Shown here: piece after piece, positions 17,537-26,627 of the stretch
How positions within the stretch are numbered: position 1 is the first letter of the stretch
Layout: every line of letters begins with the position of its first letter
NCBI GenBank assembly: GCA_028874905.1
Contig: JAPPGZ010000024.1
Location: forward strand, 32,147 to 96,146
Origin: Gemmatimonadota bacterium
Lineage (GTDB): Bacteria > Gemmatimonadota > Gemmatimonadetes > Longimicrobiales > Gaopeijiaceae
Length of the DNA stretch: 64,000 bases
Direction: 5' to 3'
Position numbers and translations under genes: made by a program
Notes under the pieces: model-generated
What the model saw: only the letters and a program-made list of their open reading frames with translations
What the model was told of the DNA's origin: nothing
Database searches by the model: none

Positions 17537-18217
17537 ATGTCCGCTCGCCGTCGCCTGCTCACTCCGCTCCTGCTTCTGGGCCTTGCCGCCTGCGTGCCCG
17601 AGGCCACACTGGAAACCGACGCGCAGAAGGCCAGCTACGGCATCGGCCTGAACATGGGCCGGTCGCTCGTCGACGTGATTGAACACGTGGACATGCCCGC
17701 GCTGATGAAGGGACTCAACGACGGCCTGGGAGACGTAGGTCCGGCGCTGTCGCATGAGGAAATCCAGACGGCCATGACGGCCTTCGGCGACGCGATCCAG
17801 GCCGCCGCGGAGGAGGTGGGGAGAGTGGAAGGGGATGCGTTCCTGGCGGACAACGGGGCCAGGGAAAGGGTGATGACCACCGAGTCCGGCCTGCAGTACG
17901 AGGTGTTGCGGGAAGGGGACGGCCCCGGCATCGAGTCGGGTCAGATCGCCATTCTGCACTACCGGGGCACGCTCACCGACGGAACCGTCTTCGACTCTTC
18001 CTACGACGACGATCCGGCCACCGAGGACCAGCCCGCCAGCTTCGGCGTCGACAACGTCATCGCGGGCTTCTCCGAGGCGCTCAAGCTGATGGCGGTGGGC
18101 GGCCGCATGCGGGTGGTGATCCCCAGTGAGCTGGCCTACGGCGTGGCCGGAGCGCCGCCGAACATCGGTCCCAACCAGGTACTCATCTTCGAGATCGAAT
18201 TGCTGGGGGTGCAGTAG
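17537..18217 (+). CDS. FKBP-type peptidyl-prolyl isomerase lipoprotein (FkpA/Mip-like)
   Basis: A 226-residue protein with a lipoprotein signal (LAAC) starting at ATG 17537, nine bases after GAAGAAGG; an in-frame TTG at 17528 is less likely. Residues about 30-105 form the helical dimerisation segment (QKASYGIGLNMGRSL). The FKBP domain follows with ILHYRGTLTDGTVFDSSY, VIAGFSEALKLMAVGG and IPSELAYG, then a C-terminal IFEIELL strand. It catalyses proline isomerisation and acts as a chaperone for exported proteins. Length fits the family. Confidence 0.92.
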   Translation: MSARRRLLTPLLLLGLAACVPEATLETDAQKASYGIGLNMGRSLVDVIEHVDMPALMKGLNDGLGDVGPALSHEEIQTAMTAFGDAIQAAAEEVGRVEGDAFLADNGARERVMTTESGLQYEVLREGDGPGIESGQIAILHYRGTLTDGTVFDSSYDDDPATEDQPASFGVDNVIAGFSEALKLMAVGGRMRVVIPSELAYGVAGAPPNIGPNQVLIFEIELLGVQ

Positions 18218-18231
18218 GCTCGCGCGCGGGC

Positions 18232-19605
18232 TCACGCGTCACGCGCCCGTCGCCCCGCGAGCAGGTAGAACACGAGTCCGGCGCCGATGACCAGTGGGGC
18301 CATCGCGGCCTCTGCCGGCCGGTCGATCGCGATGTACACCAGGGTCCACAGCGTCAGCCCGATGTAGACGAGCGGCGTGACCGGGAACCCCCAGGTGCGG
18401 TACGGGCGGGGGGCATCGGGCTCTCGCACGCGCAGAATGATGACCCCGGCGACCGCCAGCAGGCTGTTCAGCCCGAGGGTGAAGCCGGCGAAGACGAGGA
18501 TCGACTCGAACGAGGCAGTGACGATGAAGGTGAGCGTGAGCGCGGCCTGGGTCACGATCGCAATCGCGGGAATGCCGTGGCGGTTGACCCGGCTCAGCCG
18601 CCGGAAGGCCTGGTAGTCCTCGCCGATCACCTGGAGCACACGCGGTCCGGCCATGACCATCGCGCTCACCGTGGAGACCAGCAGCGTGGCCAGGGTGACG
18701 CCCATGATCGCTGCTCCCACGGGGCCGAAGACATGGGTCGCGGCCACGTAGCCGACCTCCAGCCTTCCCTCCAGCTCCGCCATCGGGGCCGCGCGCAGGA
18801 AGGCGTAGTTCAGGGCGGCGTAGAGCACCATCACGAGCAGCGTGCCGGCGCCGAGCACCCGGGGAAGGGTGCGGCCGGGGCGCCGCACCTCTCCCGTGAG
18901 ATAGGTGGCCGCGTTCCAGCCCGTGTAGGCGTAGGAGACGTAGATGAGGGAGACGGCGAAGGCGCCGCTGAGGACCAGCGCGCCGTCGCCCCGGACGGGG
19001 AGAAGCGACACGGTCTGCGGCGTGTCCACCATCGTGGCGGCGGCCACGCAGAAGGCGGCGATCAGCACGACCTTCACCGTCGTGAAGGAGCGCTGGAGGA
19101 AGCTGGAGTTGCGGTGGGTCGTGGCGTGGATCCAGGTGAGCGCGACGACCAGCCCGGCCCCGAGCCAGGTAGGCGACAGGGTGGGGAAGACGGAGGCGAG
19201 GTAGGTGCCGAAGGTGATGGCGGCCAGGGCGGTTGGGGCCGCGAAGCCGATCGTGGCGGAGATCCAGCCCGATATGAACCCGGCGACCGGATGGTAGATC
19301 CGCGACAGGAAGGTGTATTCGCCTCCCGACCTGGGAATTGCCGCCCCGAGTTCGGCGTATGAGATCGCGCCGCAGAAAGCCGCCACCCCGCCGACCACCC
19401 AGAGCAGGAGCAGGGGGAAGGTGGACTGGAGGTCGAGCAGCTGGAACCCCAGGCTGGTGAACACGCCGGTGCCGATCATGTTGGCGACCACTACCGACAG
19501 GGCTGCGTAGGGTCCGTAGCCCCGCGCAGGGGCCGCGGCACCGGTGGCCGACCCTGCGGCACCCTTGGCGGACCCTGCGGAGCCGTTCGCGCGCACGCCG
19601 TTCAT
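18232..19605 (-). CDS. APC superfamily amino acid permease (LAT-like)
   Basis: A 457-residue transporter with 12 predicted membrane segments. The start is ATG 19605, preceded by GGGAGGTGA. The first helix contains NMIGTGVFTSLGF, the canonical APC glycine-rich substrate site, and IPRSGGEYTFLSRIYHP follows helix 3. A short Ala/Gly linker precedes the first helix. The family exchanges or symports amino acids; specificity is not visible. It is convergent with the FKBP gene (14 bp apart) and divergent from the LOG-like gene. Confidence 0.9.
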   Translation of the reverse strand: MNGVRANGSAGSAKGAAGSATGAAAPARGYGPYAALSVVVANMIGTGVFTSLGFQLLDLQSTFPLLLLWVVGGVAAFCGAISYAELGAAIPRSGGEYTFLSRIYHPVAGFISGWISATIGFAAPTALAAITFGTYLASVFPTLSPTWLGAGLVVALTWIHATTHRNSSFLQRSFTTVKVVLIAAFCVAAATMVDTPQTVSLLPVRGDGALVLSGAFAVSLIYVSYAYTGWNAATYLTGEVRRPGRTLPRVLGAGTLLVMVLYAALNYAFLRAAPMAELEGRLEVGYVAATHVFGPVGAAIMGVTLATLLVSTVSAMVMAGPRVLQVIGEDYQAFRRLSRVNRHGIPAIAIVTQAALTLTFIVTASFESILVFAGFTLGLNSLLAVAGVIILRVREPDAPRPYRTWGFPVTPLVYIGLTLWTLVYIAIDRPAEAAMAPLVIGAGLVFYLLAGRRARDA

Positions 19606-19676
19606 TGGCGCGTCACCTCCCGAGTTGCGAGATTGGGGCCTCCAATACTCTCCTGTTCGCACGGTTCGATCCAGCG

Positions 19677-20297
19677 GTGAATCAGCTACCCATTGTCGGA
19701 GTCATGGGCTCGGGCGCCCGCGCGCACGCAGATCTTGCCGCGCCGTTGGGGCGCCGTCTGGCCCGGTTGGGCGTTCACCTGCTGACCGGAGGCGGGCGCG
19801 GGGTCATGGCGTCGGTCTCTCGGGCGTTTGCGGAGGTGGAGGGGCGTGCGGGCCTGGTGATAGGGATTCTCCCGCACCTGGAGGAAGACGGCGGGCCGGC
19901 CTCGCCGCCGGGGTATCCCAACCGCTGGGTCGAGCTGCCGATCCGCACACAGTTGGGTAAGGAGGGCGCAGAGCCCGATTCCCGCAACCACGTCAACGTG
20001 CTCACGTCGGATGTGGTTGTGGCGCTGCCCGGCAGCTCGGGCACGGCCTCGGAAGTCGACCTGGCCCTCAGTTACGGCCGCCCCCTGATTCTCCTGGGCG
20101 ATCTCGGGCGGGCGCGGAATCTGCCCCGGCCGGTCGCCACCGCCTCGACCGTCGACGAGGTCATCGCGTTCGTCGGTCGTTCGCTGATCGATGCGGGCCC
20201 GCCGCCGTCCGCGCTCGAGGCAGACCCGCCGCCCGCCGCCCAACAGCAACAACCCGAAGCTCATGCCCCCCCGCCCGAGGGCGGTGCCCAGCAGTAG
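19677..20297 (+). CDS. SLOG/TIGR00725-type Rossmann protein (LOG-like)
   Basis: A 206-residue protein whose core is a nucleotide-binding Rossmann fold: VGVMGSGA at the start, LLTGGGRGVMASVSRAF in the middle and ALPGSSGTASEVDLAL later, as in LOG and molybdenum-cofactor-carrier-like families. The GTG at 19677 places the first strand at the N-terminus; the frame is open to 19605 but that would overlap the divergent permease start. The C-terminal 30 residues are low-complexity Pro/Gln. It may process or bind a nucleotide derivative; function is unproven. Confidence 0.75.
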   Translation: MNQLPIVGVMGSGARAHADLAAPLGRRLARLGVHLLTGGGRGVMASVSRAFAEVEGRAGLVIGILPHLEEDGGPASPPGYPNRWVELPIRTQLGKEGAEPDSRNHVNVLTSDVVVALPGSSGTASEVDLALSYGRPLILLGDLGRARNLPRPVATASTVDEVIAFVGRSLIDAGPPPSALEADPPPAAQQQQPEAHAPPPEGGAQQ

Positions 20298-20304
20298 TCT
20301 CGCA

Positions 20305-21480
20305 ATGCACCCGCCAACGCCCTCCCAACCACCCCGCCTCGGCGGCATCGTCGGCTTCTCGATCGATCGCGTCGCGCAGGCCGCCGAGGCCGACGCCGAA
20401 GTCCTCCGCCTGGAGAACCTCGACACCGACGTCCCTCCGCCCCGGGCCGCGATCGAGGCCACCCGAGCCGCCGTCGGTCTCGATGACGCCAACAGCTACC
20501 TCCCCTTCCTGGGGGGTGCCGAATTGCGCGCAGCGGCCGCCGCGCACGTGAGCCGGCTGAGCGGCGTCCCCTACGACCCGGACACGCAGACGATCATCAC
20601 GGCCGGCGGCACCGAGGGGCTGTTCAACGCGCTGCTGGCACTCATCGAGCCGGGCGACGAAGTCGTGGTCACCGACCCCACCTACGCGGGTATGCTCTAC
20701 CGCGTCCGCCTGGCGGGCGGCGTAGCCCGTTTCGCGCCCCTACTGATCCGTGAAGGGGGCTGGGCGCTGGATCTCGACCGCTTCCGCGACGCCGTCACCG
20801 ACCGCACCCGCGTGATCTTCCTCATGAACCCGTCCATCCCGTCGGGCGCGGTGCTGACTCGCGAGGACTGGGACGAAATCGCCGGCGTGTGCACCGAACG
20901 CGGGATCTGGCTCCTCTACAACGCCGCGATGGAGCGCATCCTCTTCCGCCCCCGCCGCTACATTCACCCGGCGAGCGTGGGCGGACTCGCGGACCTCACG
21001 ATCACGGTCGGCTCCGTGTCCAAGGAATACCGCATGATCGGTTGGCGCGTCGGCTGGGTGACCGGGCCGCGCCGGATCATGAACCGCATTGGGTTGGTAA
21101 GCATCTACAATGTCGTCACACCCGTGGGAATCGCGCAGCCCGGTGCGCTGGCGGCCCTCGTTGAGCCTGCGGGAGGAGGCGTGACGGACGCGGTCGCGGA
21201 GTGGGAGCGCAGGCGCGACACCGTGCAGGCGGAGCTGGACGGTCTTCCCGTCGTGCGCGCGGACGGCGGCTGGTCGCTCCTGGTGGACACGGGAGCGCTC
21301 GGCTAGGACGGGGCGGAGGCGTCGGCGCGGCTGCTGGAGCACGGCAAGGTGGCGGCCACGCCCATGACCCACTGGGGCCGAAAGAACGCGGCCCAATTCG
21401 TGCGGATCGTCTTCAGCAACGAGCCGGTGGAGCGCTTGCGGGGGCTGGGGGAGCGGTTCGGGCGGGCACTGCAGCTCTGA
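20305..21480 (+). pseudogene. Class I/II aminotransferase interrupted by an in-frame TAG
   Basis: The frame encodes a fold-type I aminotransferase of 391 residues if codon 334 (TAG, 21304-21306) is ignored. Before it are NPSIPSG, YNAAMERILF and the lysine segment VSKEYRMIGWRVGW. After it the family C-terminus continues in frame: a helix, then VAATPMTHWGRKNAAQFVRIVFSNEP. Both sides are well conserved, so this is a single nonsense change, perhaps TTG to TAG in an ALGLDGAE-like segment, or an assembly error. A shortened 333-residue product would lack part of the small domain. The upstream LOG-like gene ends seven bases before. Confidence 0.75.
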
Positions 21481-21513
21481 GGCCGCCGGGCCGGATACTT
21501 AACACTATTGTTC

Positions 21514-21593
21514 AGTTTCAGCTGAAACGTCCTGCTTCGCGTTTCACCTGAAACGTCCTCCCGCCGAAATACTAAACCAACACGTTTAGTATT
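21514..21593. repeat. Composite palindromic intergenic element, copy B
   Basis: Between two convergent 3' ends lie GTTTCAGCTGAAAC (21515-21528), a second inverted repeat CGTTTCA-N2-TGAAACG (21540-21555) with its centre 26 bp away, and a perfect 10-bp inverted repeat AATACTAAAC/GTTTAGTATT (21568-21577 and 21584-21593). Motifs and order match copy A at 6291-6404. The last palindrome includes the TAA stop of the metallo-beta-lactamase-fold gene. Confidence 0.65.
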
Positions 21594-22560
21594 GCGCGCG
21601 CCCCAGTTCGTCCAGCCAGGCCTGGATCGCGCGCTGGTGGTAGTTCGGGCTGAACATCATCCACTCGCCCAGCTCTGCGGGGACTTCGTAGGCCGCCGCC
21701 GCGTCGTCCGAGTTGACTCCGCGCCGCCACGCGTTCCGCGCGGCCTCTTCGACGGAGTCGATCAGCGCTACGTATCGCGCCATGACCTCGGCGTCCGCCA
21801 GCGGACCGTGGCCGGGCACGAAGGTGGCCGCGCCCATCGCCTGAAGCGCCCGGACCGAGCGCGACAGCCGCGACGGCACCGCGTCCATGTAGTTGGGGAA
21901 CATGGCGTTCCACACCAGGTCGCCGCACCAGACCGGTCCTTCCCCCCTGTCCACCTCCACCGAGAGGTCGCTTGCGGTGTGGCCTTCGCGCGGCACCACC
22001 GACACCGCTCGGCTGCCGAGGTCGATCTCGACCGGACCGTCCTCGGGCACGACCTCCACGTCGGCCCAGGGGGCCTTTGCGGCCTCGTCGCCCGGCGAGC
22101 TCTGCACGAGGTCGCGTGTGGTCGCGGTGGCTCGAAGACGCGGCGTGGTCTCGCCATCCTCCCCGTAGCCGGCCGGCCCGGCGGAGTGATCGCCGTGGTA
22201 GTGTGTCACGACGATGTGCGTGGGCCAGCGCCCGGTAAGCGCGCGCGCCTGCTCCGCCGCCCACCTTGCACCCTCGGGAGTGGCGAACGCCTCCACCACC
22301 ACCGTCCCGGACGAGCCGCCGATGATGCCGCCGTTGCACACGGTGGTAAAGTCCCCGTCCAGCGGCGTGGAGATGATCGCGAACATCCCGTCGCCCAGCT
22401 CCTCGATGCGCGCAAAAGGCGTCCGGGCCACGATCCTGCGCGCCCTCACGCCGCTCCACCTCCGCAGAGCGGGTTCGCTCAGCAGGGGTCCCGCGGCGGC
22501 CAGGTACGAAGCACAACCCGCCGAGGTCGTGACAAAGCGGCGGCGGCTCATGCTCCTCAT
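21586..22560 (-). CDS. Tat-exported metallo-beta-lactamase-fold hydrolase
   Basis: A 324-residue protein with a twin-arginine signal (SRRRFV at residues 5-10). The hydrolase domain has the metal motif VVTHYHGDHSAG (about 117-128), a later histidine in VVPREGHTASDL, the bridging Asp region VWCGDLVWNAMFPN and PGHGPL near residue 250. These bind the two metals of the superfamily. ATG 22560 overlaps the stop of the upstream membrane protein (ATGA), so the two are coupled. The substrate is unknown; homologues include quinoprotein-relay-type SoxH-like and lactamase-like enzymes. Confidence 0.85.
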   Translation of the reverse strand: MRSMSRRRFVTTSAGCASYLAAAGPLLSEPALRRWSGVRARRIVARTPFARIEELGDGMFAIISTPLDGDFTTVCNGGIIGGSSGTVVVEAFATPEGARWAAEQARALTGRWPTHIVVTHYHGDHSAGPAGYGEDGETTPRLRATATTRDLVQSSPGDEAAKAPWADVEVVPEDGPVEIDLGSRAVSVVPREGHTASDLSVEVDRGEGPVWCGDLVWNAMFPNYMDAVPSRLSRSVRALQAMGAATFVPGHGPLADAEVMARYVALIDSVEEAARNAWRRGVNSDDAAAAYEVPAELGEWMMFSPNYHQRAIQAWLDELGRAQY

Positions 22561-23858
22561 GATCCGGTCCTGTGCAGGTAGATGTTCGACGCGATGCGCC
22601 CGCCCAGAAAGGCCACGACGGCGGCCGTGGCCCCGACCCATCCCAGCCCCCAGGCCAGCACGGGGAAGATGACCACAATGCCGAGCAGTCCGAGGGTCGT
22701 GGCCATCGTAATGGCCTTGGTACGGCGCCTCAACACCATAATCGCACTCTGGTGCGCCAGCCAGAAGGCGAGCCCGGGCACGGGGATCAGCACGATTGCC
22801 GGGATCCGGGCGTATCCGGACAACTCGGGAGTCAGCCCCGACACGGTTTCGAACCAGACGCCGAAGAGCGGGGTGAGGACGATCAGCGCGTAGGCGGCGG
22901 TGGCCGCCAGACCCATTCGGAGCGCGAAGCGTCCCACCGGCCGGCGGTGCTCGAAGTCGTTCCCCGTCAGCGCGATCGCGGCCTCCTGGTAGCTGAGCCC
23001 CGCGGCGCGGAAGAGAAACGACAGGGAGTGAACGACCGGAAGGACCGCCAGCGACTCGAGCGGGTCGCGCGCACGTCCCACGAAGAAGGTGAGCATGGGG
23101 TGCGTGGACAGCGCTACCAGCGACGTCAGCGCGAGGGGATAGTAGAAGGTGAGAATCCCCCGGTAGCTCATCGGCGCGGCGCCGCTCTCCGCAGGCGATG
23201 TCGCGAGTACCCGCCGAATCGAACCGGTCGCCATGATGCGAGCCGCAACCGCCTCGACGCACACGCCGACCGTAAGGCTGGCGGCGCCCACCCACGCACC
23301 GTGCAGGTCGGTGACCACGGGCAGGGTGAATGCGGTTCCCGCCATGGAAGCCAGGCGGAATACGGTGCCGACCGCGACCTGCCTCGTCTGGCCGGTGCTG
23401 ATCATCACGCCGTGAATGAAGCGCCGGTAGCCGATCGCGGCCGGCCAGGGCAGGTAGATCCACAGCGCCCCGTAGATGATGTCGGCGACCTCGCGGGGAA
23501 GATCGAGGAGCCCCAGGATCAGCGGCTCGAAGACGGCCGGTACCAGGAGCAGGACGACCAGCAGCGTGGAGAGCGCGTTGAGCCCGTGGGCGAAAAGGCG
23601 CAGCTTGCGGTAGCTGTCCCGGTCGCGCACCAGTGCCGTGGCCGCCGTCATGAGCATGATCACCGGGGCCTCGACCAGGATCGCGATGGCAAAGACCACG
23701 CCGTGGGACGCCAGGTTGATCTTGGCCTCGGGGAGGCGCGCGATGGTGGCTGCGATGAGCGGGCCTTCGAGCGCCATCATGATCCAGGTCGCGGCCAGGG
23801 GGGACCAGAACCGCGCGATGTGGCCGGAAGTCAGCGTCCCGCCGGGAGCGGGGTTCAT
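22557..23858 (-). CDS. Multi-pass membrane protein, MATE/ANKH-like
   Basis: A 433-residue protein with about 12 hydrophobic segments. ATG 23858 follows GGAGAC about nine bases upstream. Segments such as HIARFWSPLAATWIMMALEGPLIAA (split between helix 1 and loop) and LVALSTHPMLTFFVGRAR recall the MOP flippase superfamily, in particular progressive-ankylosis-like proteins, but the match is by eye only. It is translationally coupled to the Tat-exported hydrolase downstream, suggesting that the substrate it moves is processed outside the cytoplasm. Confidence 0.6.
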   Translation of the reverse strand: MNPAPGGTLTSGHIARFWSPLAATWIMMALEGPLIAATIARLPEAKINLASHGVVFAIAILVEAPVIMLMTAATALVRDRDSYRKLRLFAHGLNALSTLLVVLLLVPAVFEPLILGLLDLPREVADIIYGALWIYLPWPAAIGYRRFIHGVMISTGQTRQVAVGTVFRLASMAGTAFTLPVVTDLHGAWVGAASLTVGVCVEAVAARIMATGSIRRVLATSPAESGAAPMSYRGILTFYYPLALTSLVALSTHPMLTFFVGRARDPLESLAVLPVVHSLSFLFRAAGLSYQEAAIALTGNDFEHRRPVGRFALRMGLAATAAYALIVLTPLFGVWFETVSGLTPELSGYARIPAIVLIPVPGLAFWLAHQSAIMVLRRRTKAITMATTLGLLGIVVIFPVLAWGLGWVGATAAVVAFLGGRIASNIYLHRTGS

Positions 23859-23965
23859 GTTGAATGGGTCTCCGCGCGGACCGGACGGCCGCATGATTGG
23901 GAATGAACGACAGCAAGTACGATAACGCCGCCGTAAACGGGTCATGAGCGAAACAGGTAGCGGGC

Positions 23966-24841
23966 ATGGGCGAGAGTGAAGCTCCGGTCACCGACGCTTT
24001 CGGCGAAACCGATGTGTGGGGCGATAGCTGCCCGGCCGGGTGGGGCGCGTTCTGGCTGCGCGTCGCACGGTCCTTTCCCGGCGGCCGGCCGTGGAGCCGG
24101 CTCGCGGTTCTCGCCCGACGGGCCGCGCGCCGGCACCTGACCGGCCCCGTCGACACCCTGGTCTGGGGGCAGCGCACGCGCCTCTTCCCCGACCGCTCGG
24201 TGTCGGAGGCCAGGATCCTGTTCCTGCCCCGTTCCTGGGACCGGGCGGAACGCCGGCTTCTCGCGAAGTGGGCAAGGCCTGGATTCACATTCGTGGATGT
24301 CGGCGCCAACGTCGGCGGCTACTCTTTGTGGGTTCTCTCCCTGCTTGGTGCTTCGGCGCACATCGTCGCTGTGGAGCCCAACCCCGATCTCACGCGGCAG
24401 CTCCGGTTCAACGTGCGCGTAAACGGCGCGCAGGACCGCGTGCGGGTGGTCGAGGCAGCGGTGGGCGCGACACGGGGCACGGGTGCGCTCGCGGTCAATC
24501 CGCGGAACTCGGGCGAGGGACGGCTGGTCGGGCCGGAGGATTCGTCGGATGCTGCCCGTGCCATTCCCGTGCAAGTCGTCACCCTGGGCGACATCGTGAA
24601 CGACGCGCGACTTGACCGTGTCGACTGCCTCAAGGTCGATGTGGAGGGGCACGAGCCCGATGTCATCCAACCCTTTCTGCGTGATGCGCCGCGTGGACTG
24701 TGGCCCCGGCACATCATCGTCGAACTGAAGGCCGGTCGGCGCGATTGGCGACGATCGGGCGAACTGGAGGCGTGGCTCGTCGCCCGCGGCTACCGCCTCG
24801 AACTGCGCACCCGGCTGAACGGGCTCTTTCGGCTGACCTGA
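23966..24841 (+). CDS. FkbM family SAM-dependent methyltransferase
   Basis: A 291-residue protein. The SAM-binding loop is FVDVGANVGGYSLWV (about 108-122), followed by VAVEPNPDLTRQLRFNVRVNG, the acidic strand typical of FkbM, and later CLKVDVEGHEPDVIQ, the family's third motif. FkbM enzymes O-methylate sugars or small metabolites; the acceptor here is unknown. It is divergent from the ANKH-like gene with about 107 bp between starts and stands alone. Confidence 0.88.
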   Translation: MGESEAPVTDAFGETDVWGDSCPAGWGAFWLRVARSFPGGRPWSRLAVLARRAARRHLTGPVDTLVWGQRTRLFPDRSVSEARILFLPRSWDRAERRLLAKWARPGFTFVDVGANVGGYSLWVLSLLGASAHIVAVEPNPDLTRQLRFNVRVNGAQDRVRVVEAAVGATRGTGALAVNPRNSGEGRLVGPEDSSDAARAIPVQVVTLGDIVNDARLDRVDCLKVDVEGHEPDVIQPFLRDAPRGLWPRHIIVELKAGRRDWRRSGELEAWLVARGYRLELRTRLNGLFRLT

Positions 24842-24967
24842 TCCCCGCCGAACTGGCGTGAAGTCGCGCCGAGCCAGCCGGAATTCACTCCGAACTGGCC
24901 CGCATCGCGGCCACCGGGCTATGTTGCACCGGTCATAGACGAGGACGCACGCCTGAGGAGTCCGCCG

Positions 24968-25675
24968 ATGAAGTCGCTCTTCCGCCTCACCATCGCCTCT
25001 GCCGTCGCCGGCCTTGCCACACTCGCCTCGTCCGAAGCCGGATCGGCGCAAGCCCGCCCGGAAGCGATGACGCGCGCTGCCGAACCGGACGGCTGGACGA
25101 TCTCGTTTGCCCCCAGGGTCGGGTATTTCCTGCCCCAGCACGGCGGGGATCAGAGCACGATGCGGCGACCCACCTACGGCGTGGAGTTGGCGGCGAAGCG
25201 CAGGGGCTCCTGGTACGGTGCCAGGGCACTGTTCGAGCGCTCAACGCGCTGGACCCCGCGGAGCGATCCGGCGAGCAGCATCCTGTCGAATGGCCTGACC
25301 GTATTCGACGATTCTCAGGATTCGCGGTACTTCGAGACCGTGGTCGTGGACATCATGGCCTACACACCGTCATACGACGGCGTCCGGGCCTACATGTTCT
25401 CGGGCTTCGGCTCCAAGATCATCGGGTCTCCCGAGCAGACGCCCATCCTGCCCTATTCCCTCGTCGGCGCCCAGCGGGCACGCACCCTCCACGGCGGTTT
25501 CGGGATCGAGGCGCCGCTTGGCAACGGGGCGGCCGTCTTCGAGGTGGGCGACTACTACGGCCGGAACGGCGGCGAGAACCGCGTCCACGACATTCACATC
25601 ACCCTGATGGCCCGCCTTTCCGGCGTCGGCGACTTCATCAGGACGCTTGTCACGGGCGAAGAGTCGGACGGGTAG
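24968..25675 (+). CDS. Secreted protein, probable outer-membrane beta-barrel
   Basis: A 235-residue protein with an N-terminal signal ending near SAQA. The mature part is alternating polar/hydrophobic with Gly and aromatic residues (WTISFAPRVGYFLP, TYGVELAAKRRG, TLHGGFGIEAPLG), as in small outer-membrane barrels. I do not recognise a named family. It has its own upstream space of 126 bp. Its 3' end may overlap the start of the following GNAT gene. Confidence 0.6.
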   Translation: MKSLFRLTIASAVAGLATLASSEAGSAQARPEAMTRAAEPDGWTISFAPRVGYFLPQHGGDQSTMRRPTYGVELAAKRRGSWYGARALFERSTRWTPRSDPASSILSNGLTVFDDSQDSRYFETVVVDIMAYTPSYDGVRAYMFSGFGSKIIGSPEQTPILPYSLVGAQRARTLHGGFGIEAPLGNGAAVFEVGDYYGRNGGENRVHDIHITLMARLSGVGDFIRTLVTGEESDG

Positions 25676-26618
25676 GCAACCGCACCGCCGCCGGCCCGCA
25701 CGCGAATGGCGCGTGGTGCGCCATGCGGATCCGCGCGCCTTCCTGGACCGGGCCGAGCCCTGGCTGCTGCAGCGCGAAGCCGAGAACAACCTGCCCCTGG
25801 GGGTGGCCGCCTCGCTGGTGGGGACGCGCCCTGCGGAGTCGTCGGATCGTGCGTCTTCGTCGGGTCCTGCGGCGGCCTCCACGCACTCTGTGGCCGTCCA
25901 CCCACCCCCTTTCTACTTCGCGACGATCGAGCTGGGCAACGACATCGTCGGATGCGCCTTCCGCACGCCGCCCTACAAGCTGGGCCTGACCGACATGCCT
26001 CTGGAGGCGATTCCGCCATTGGCCGGTGATGTGGCCGACATCTACGAGGAGATACCAGCGGTTCTTGGACCGGTCACGGTGGCCCGCGCCTTCGGTGACG
26101 CCTGGAACCGGCTCAGGGGAGTCAGGGTGACGCCGGGAACGCGGCAGCGGATCCATATCCTGGAGCGCGTGATGGCACCTGCGCGGATGGCCGCGGGAAA
26201 GGCGCGGCTTGCCGCACCCGCGGATGTCGAACTCGTCACCGAGTGGCTGGACTCGTTCGAGCGGGAGACCGGGCTGGGACATCCGGGAGATCCGCTGGCG
26301 CGTGCCCGCCGACTGTGTGGTGGCGATGGCGGCAACCGCCTGCTGGCGCTGTGGGAGGACGGAGCGCCCGTGTCCATGGCCGGATTCCCGGCGCACACCC
26401 GCCACGGCGTTCGAATCGGCTATGTCTACACCCCCGACGAGCATCGCCGCAGAGGCTACGCCACCGCGCTGGTGGCCCGGCTGAGCAGCCATGCGCTCGA
26501 CCTGGGCTTCGGCCACTGCGTCCTCTATACCGACCTCGCGAACCCCACGTCCAACAAGATCTACCGCGAAATCGGGTACCGGCCGCTCCAGGATGTCATG
26601 GATGTGGAGTTTGAGTAG
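25647..26618 (+). CDS. GNAT family N-acetyltransferase
   Basis: A protein of up to 323 residues; the conserved acetyltransferase fold is in the C-terminal half. Motif A is IGYVYTPDEHRRRGYATALVARLS (two halves around residue 265), the acetyl-CoA pyrophosphate loop, followed by LYTDLANPTSNKIYREIGY. The N-terminal half resembles the extra domain of two-domain GNATs. The TTG at 25647 overlaps the upstream gene by 29 bp; GTG codons near 25710 are alternatives, so the start is uncertain. The acceptor is unknown. Confidence 0.8.
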   Translation: MSRAKSRTGRQPHRRRPAREWRVVRHADPRAFLDRAEPWLLQREAENNLPLGVAASLVGTRPAESSDRASSSGPAAASTHSVAVHPPPFYFATIELGNDIVGCAFRTPPYKLGLTDMPLEAIPPLAGDVADIYEEIPAVLGPVTVARAFGDAWNRLRGVRVTPGTRQRIHILERVMAPARMAAGKARLAAPADVELVTEWLDSFERETGLGHPGDPLARARRLCGGDGGNRLLALWEDGAPVSMAGFPAHTRHGVRIGYVYTPDEHRRRGYATALVARLSSHALDLGFGHCVLYTDLANPTSNKIYREIGYRPLQDVMDVEFE

Positions 26619-26627
26619 TCTTCTCGA

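Noticed and set aside
21304..21306. TAG read as pyrrolysine or another amino acid
   Set aside because: Aminotransferases have no known pyrrolysine site here, and the other TAG-containing gene in the window also has a large deletion, so decay or error is simpler.
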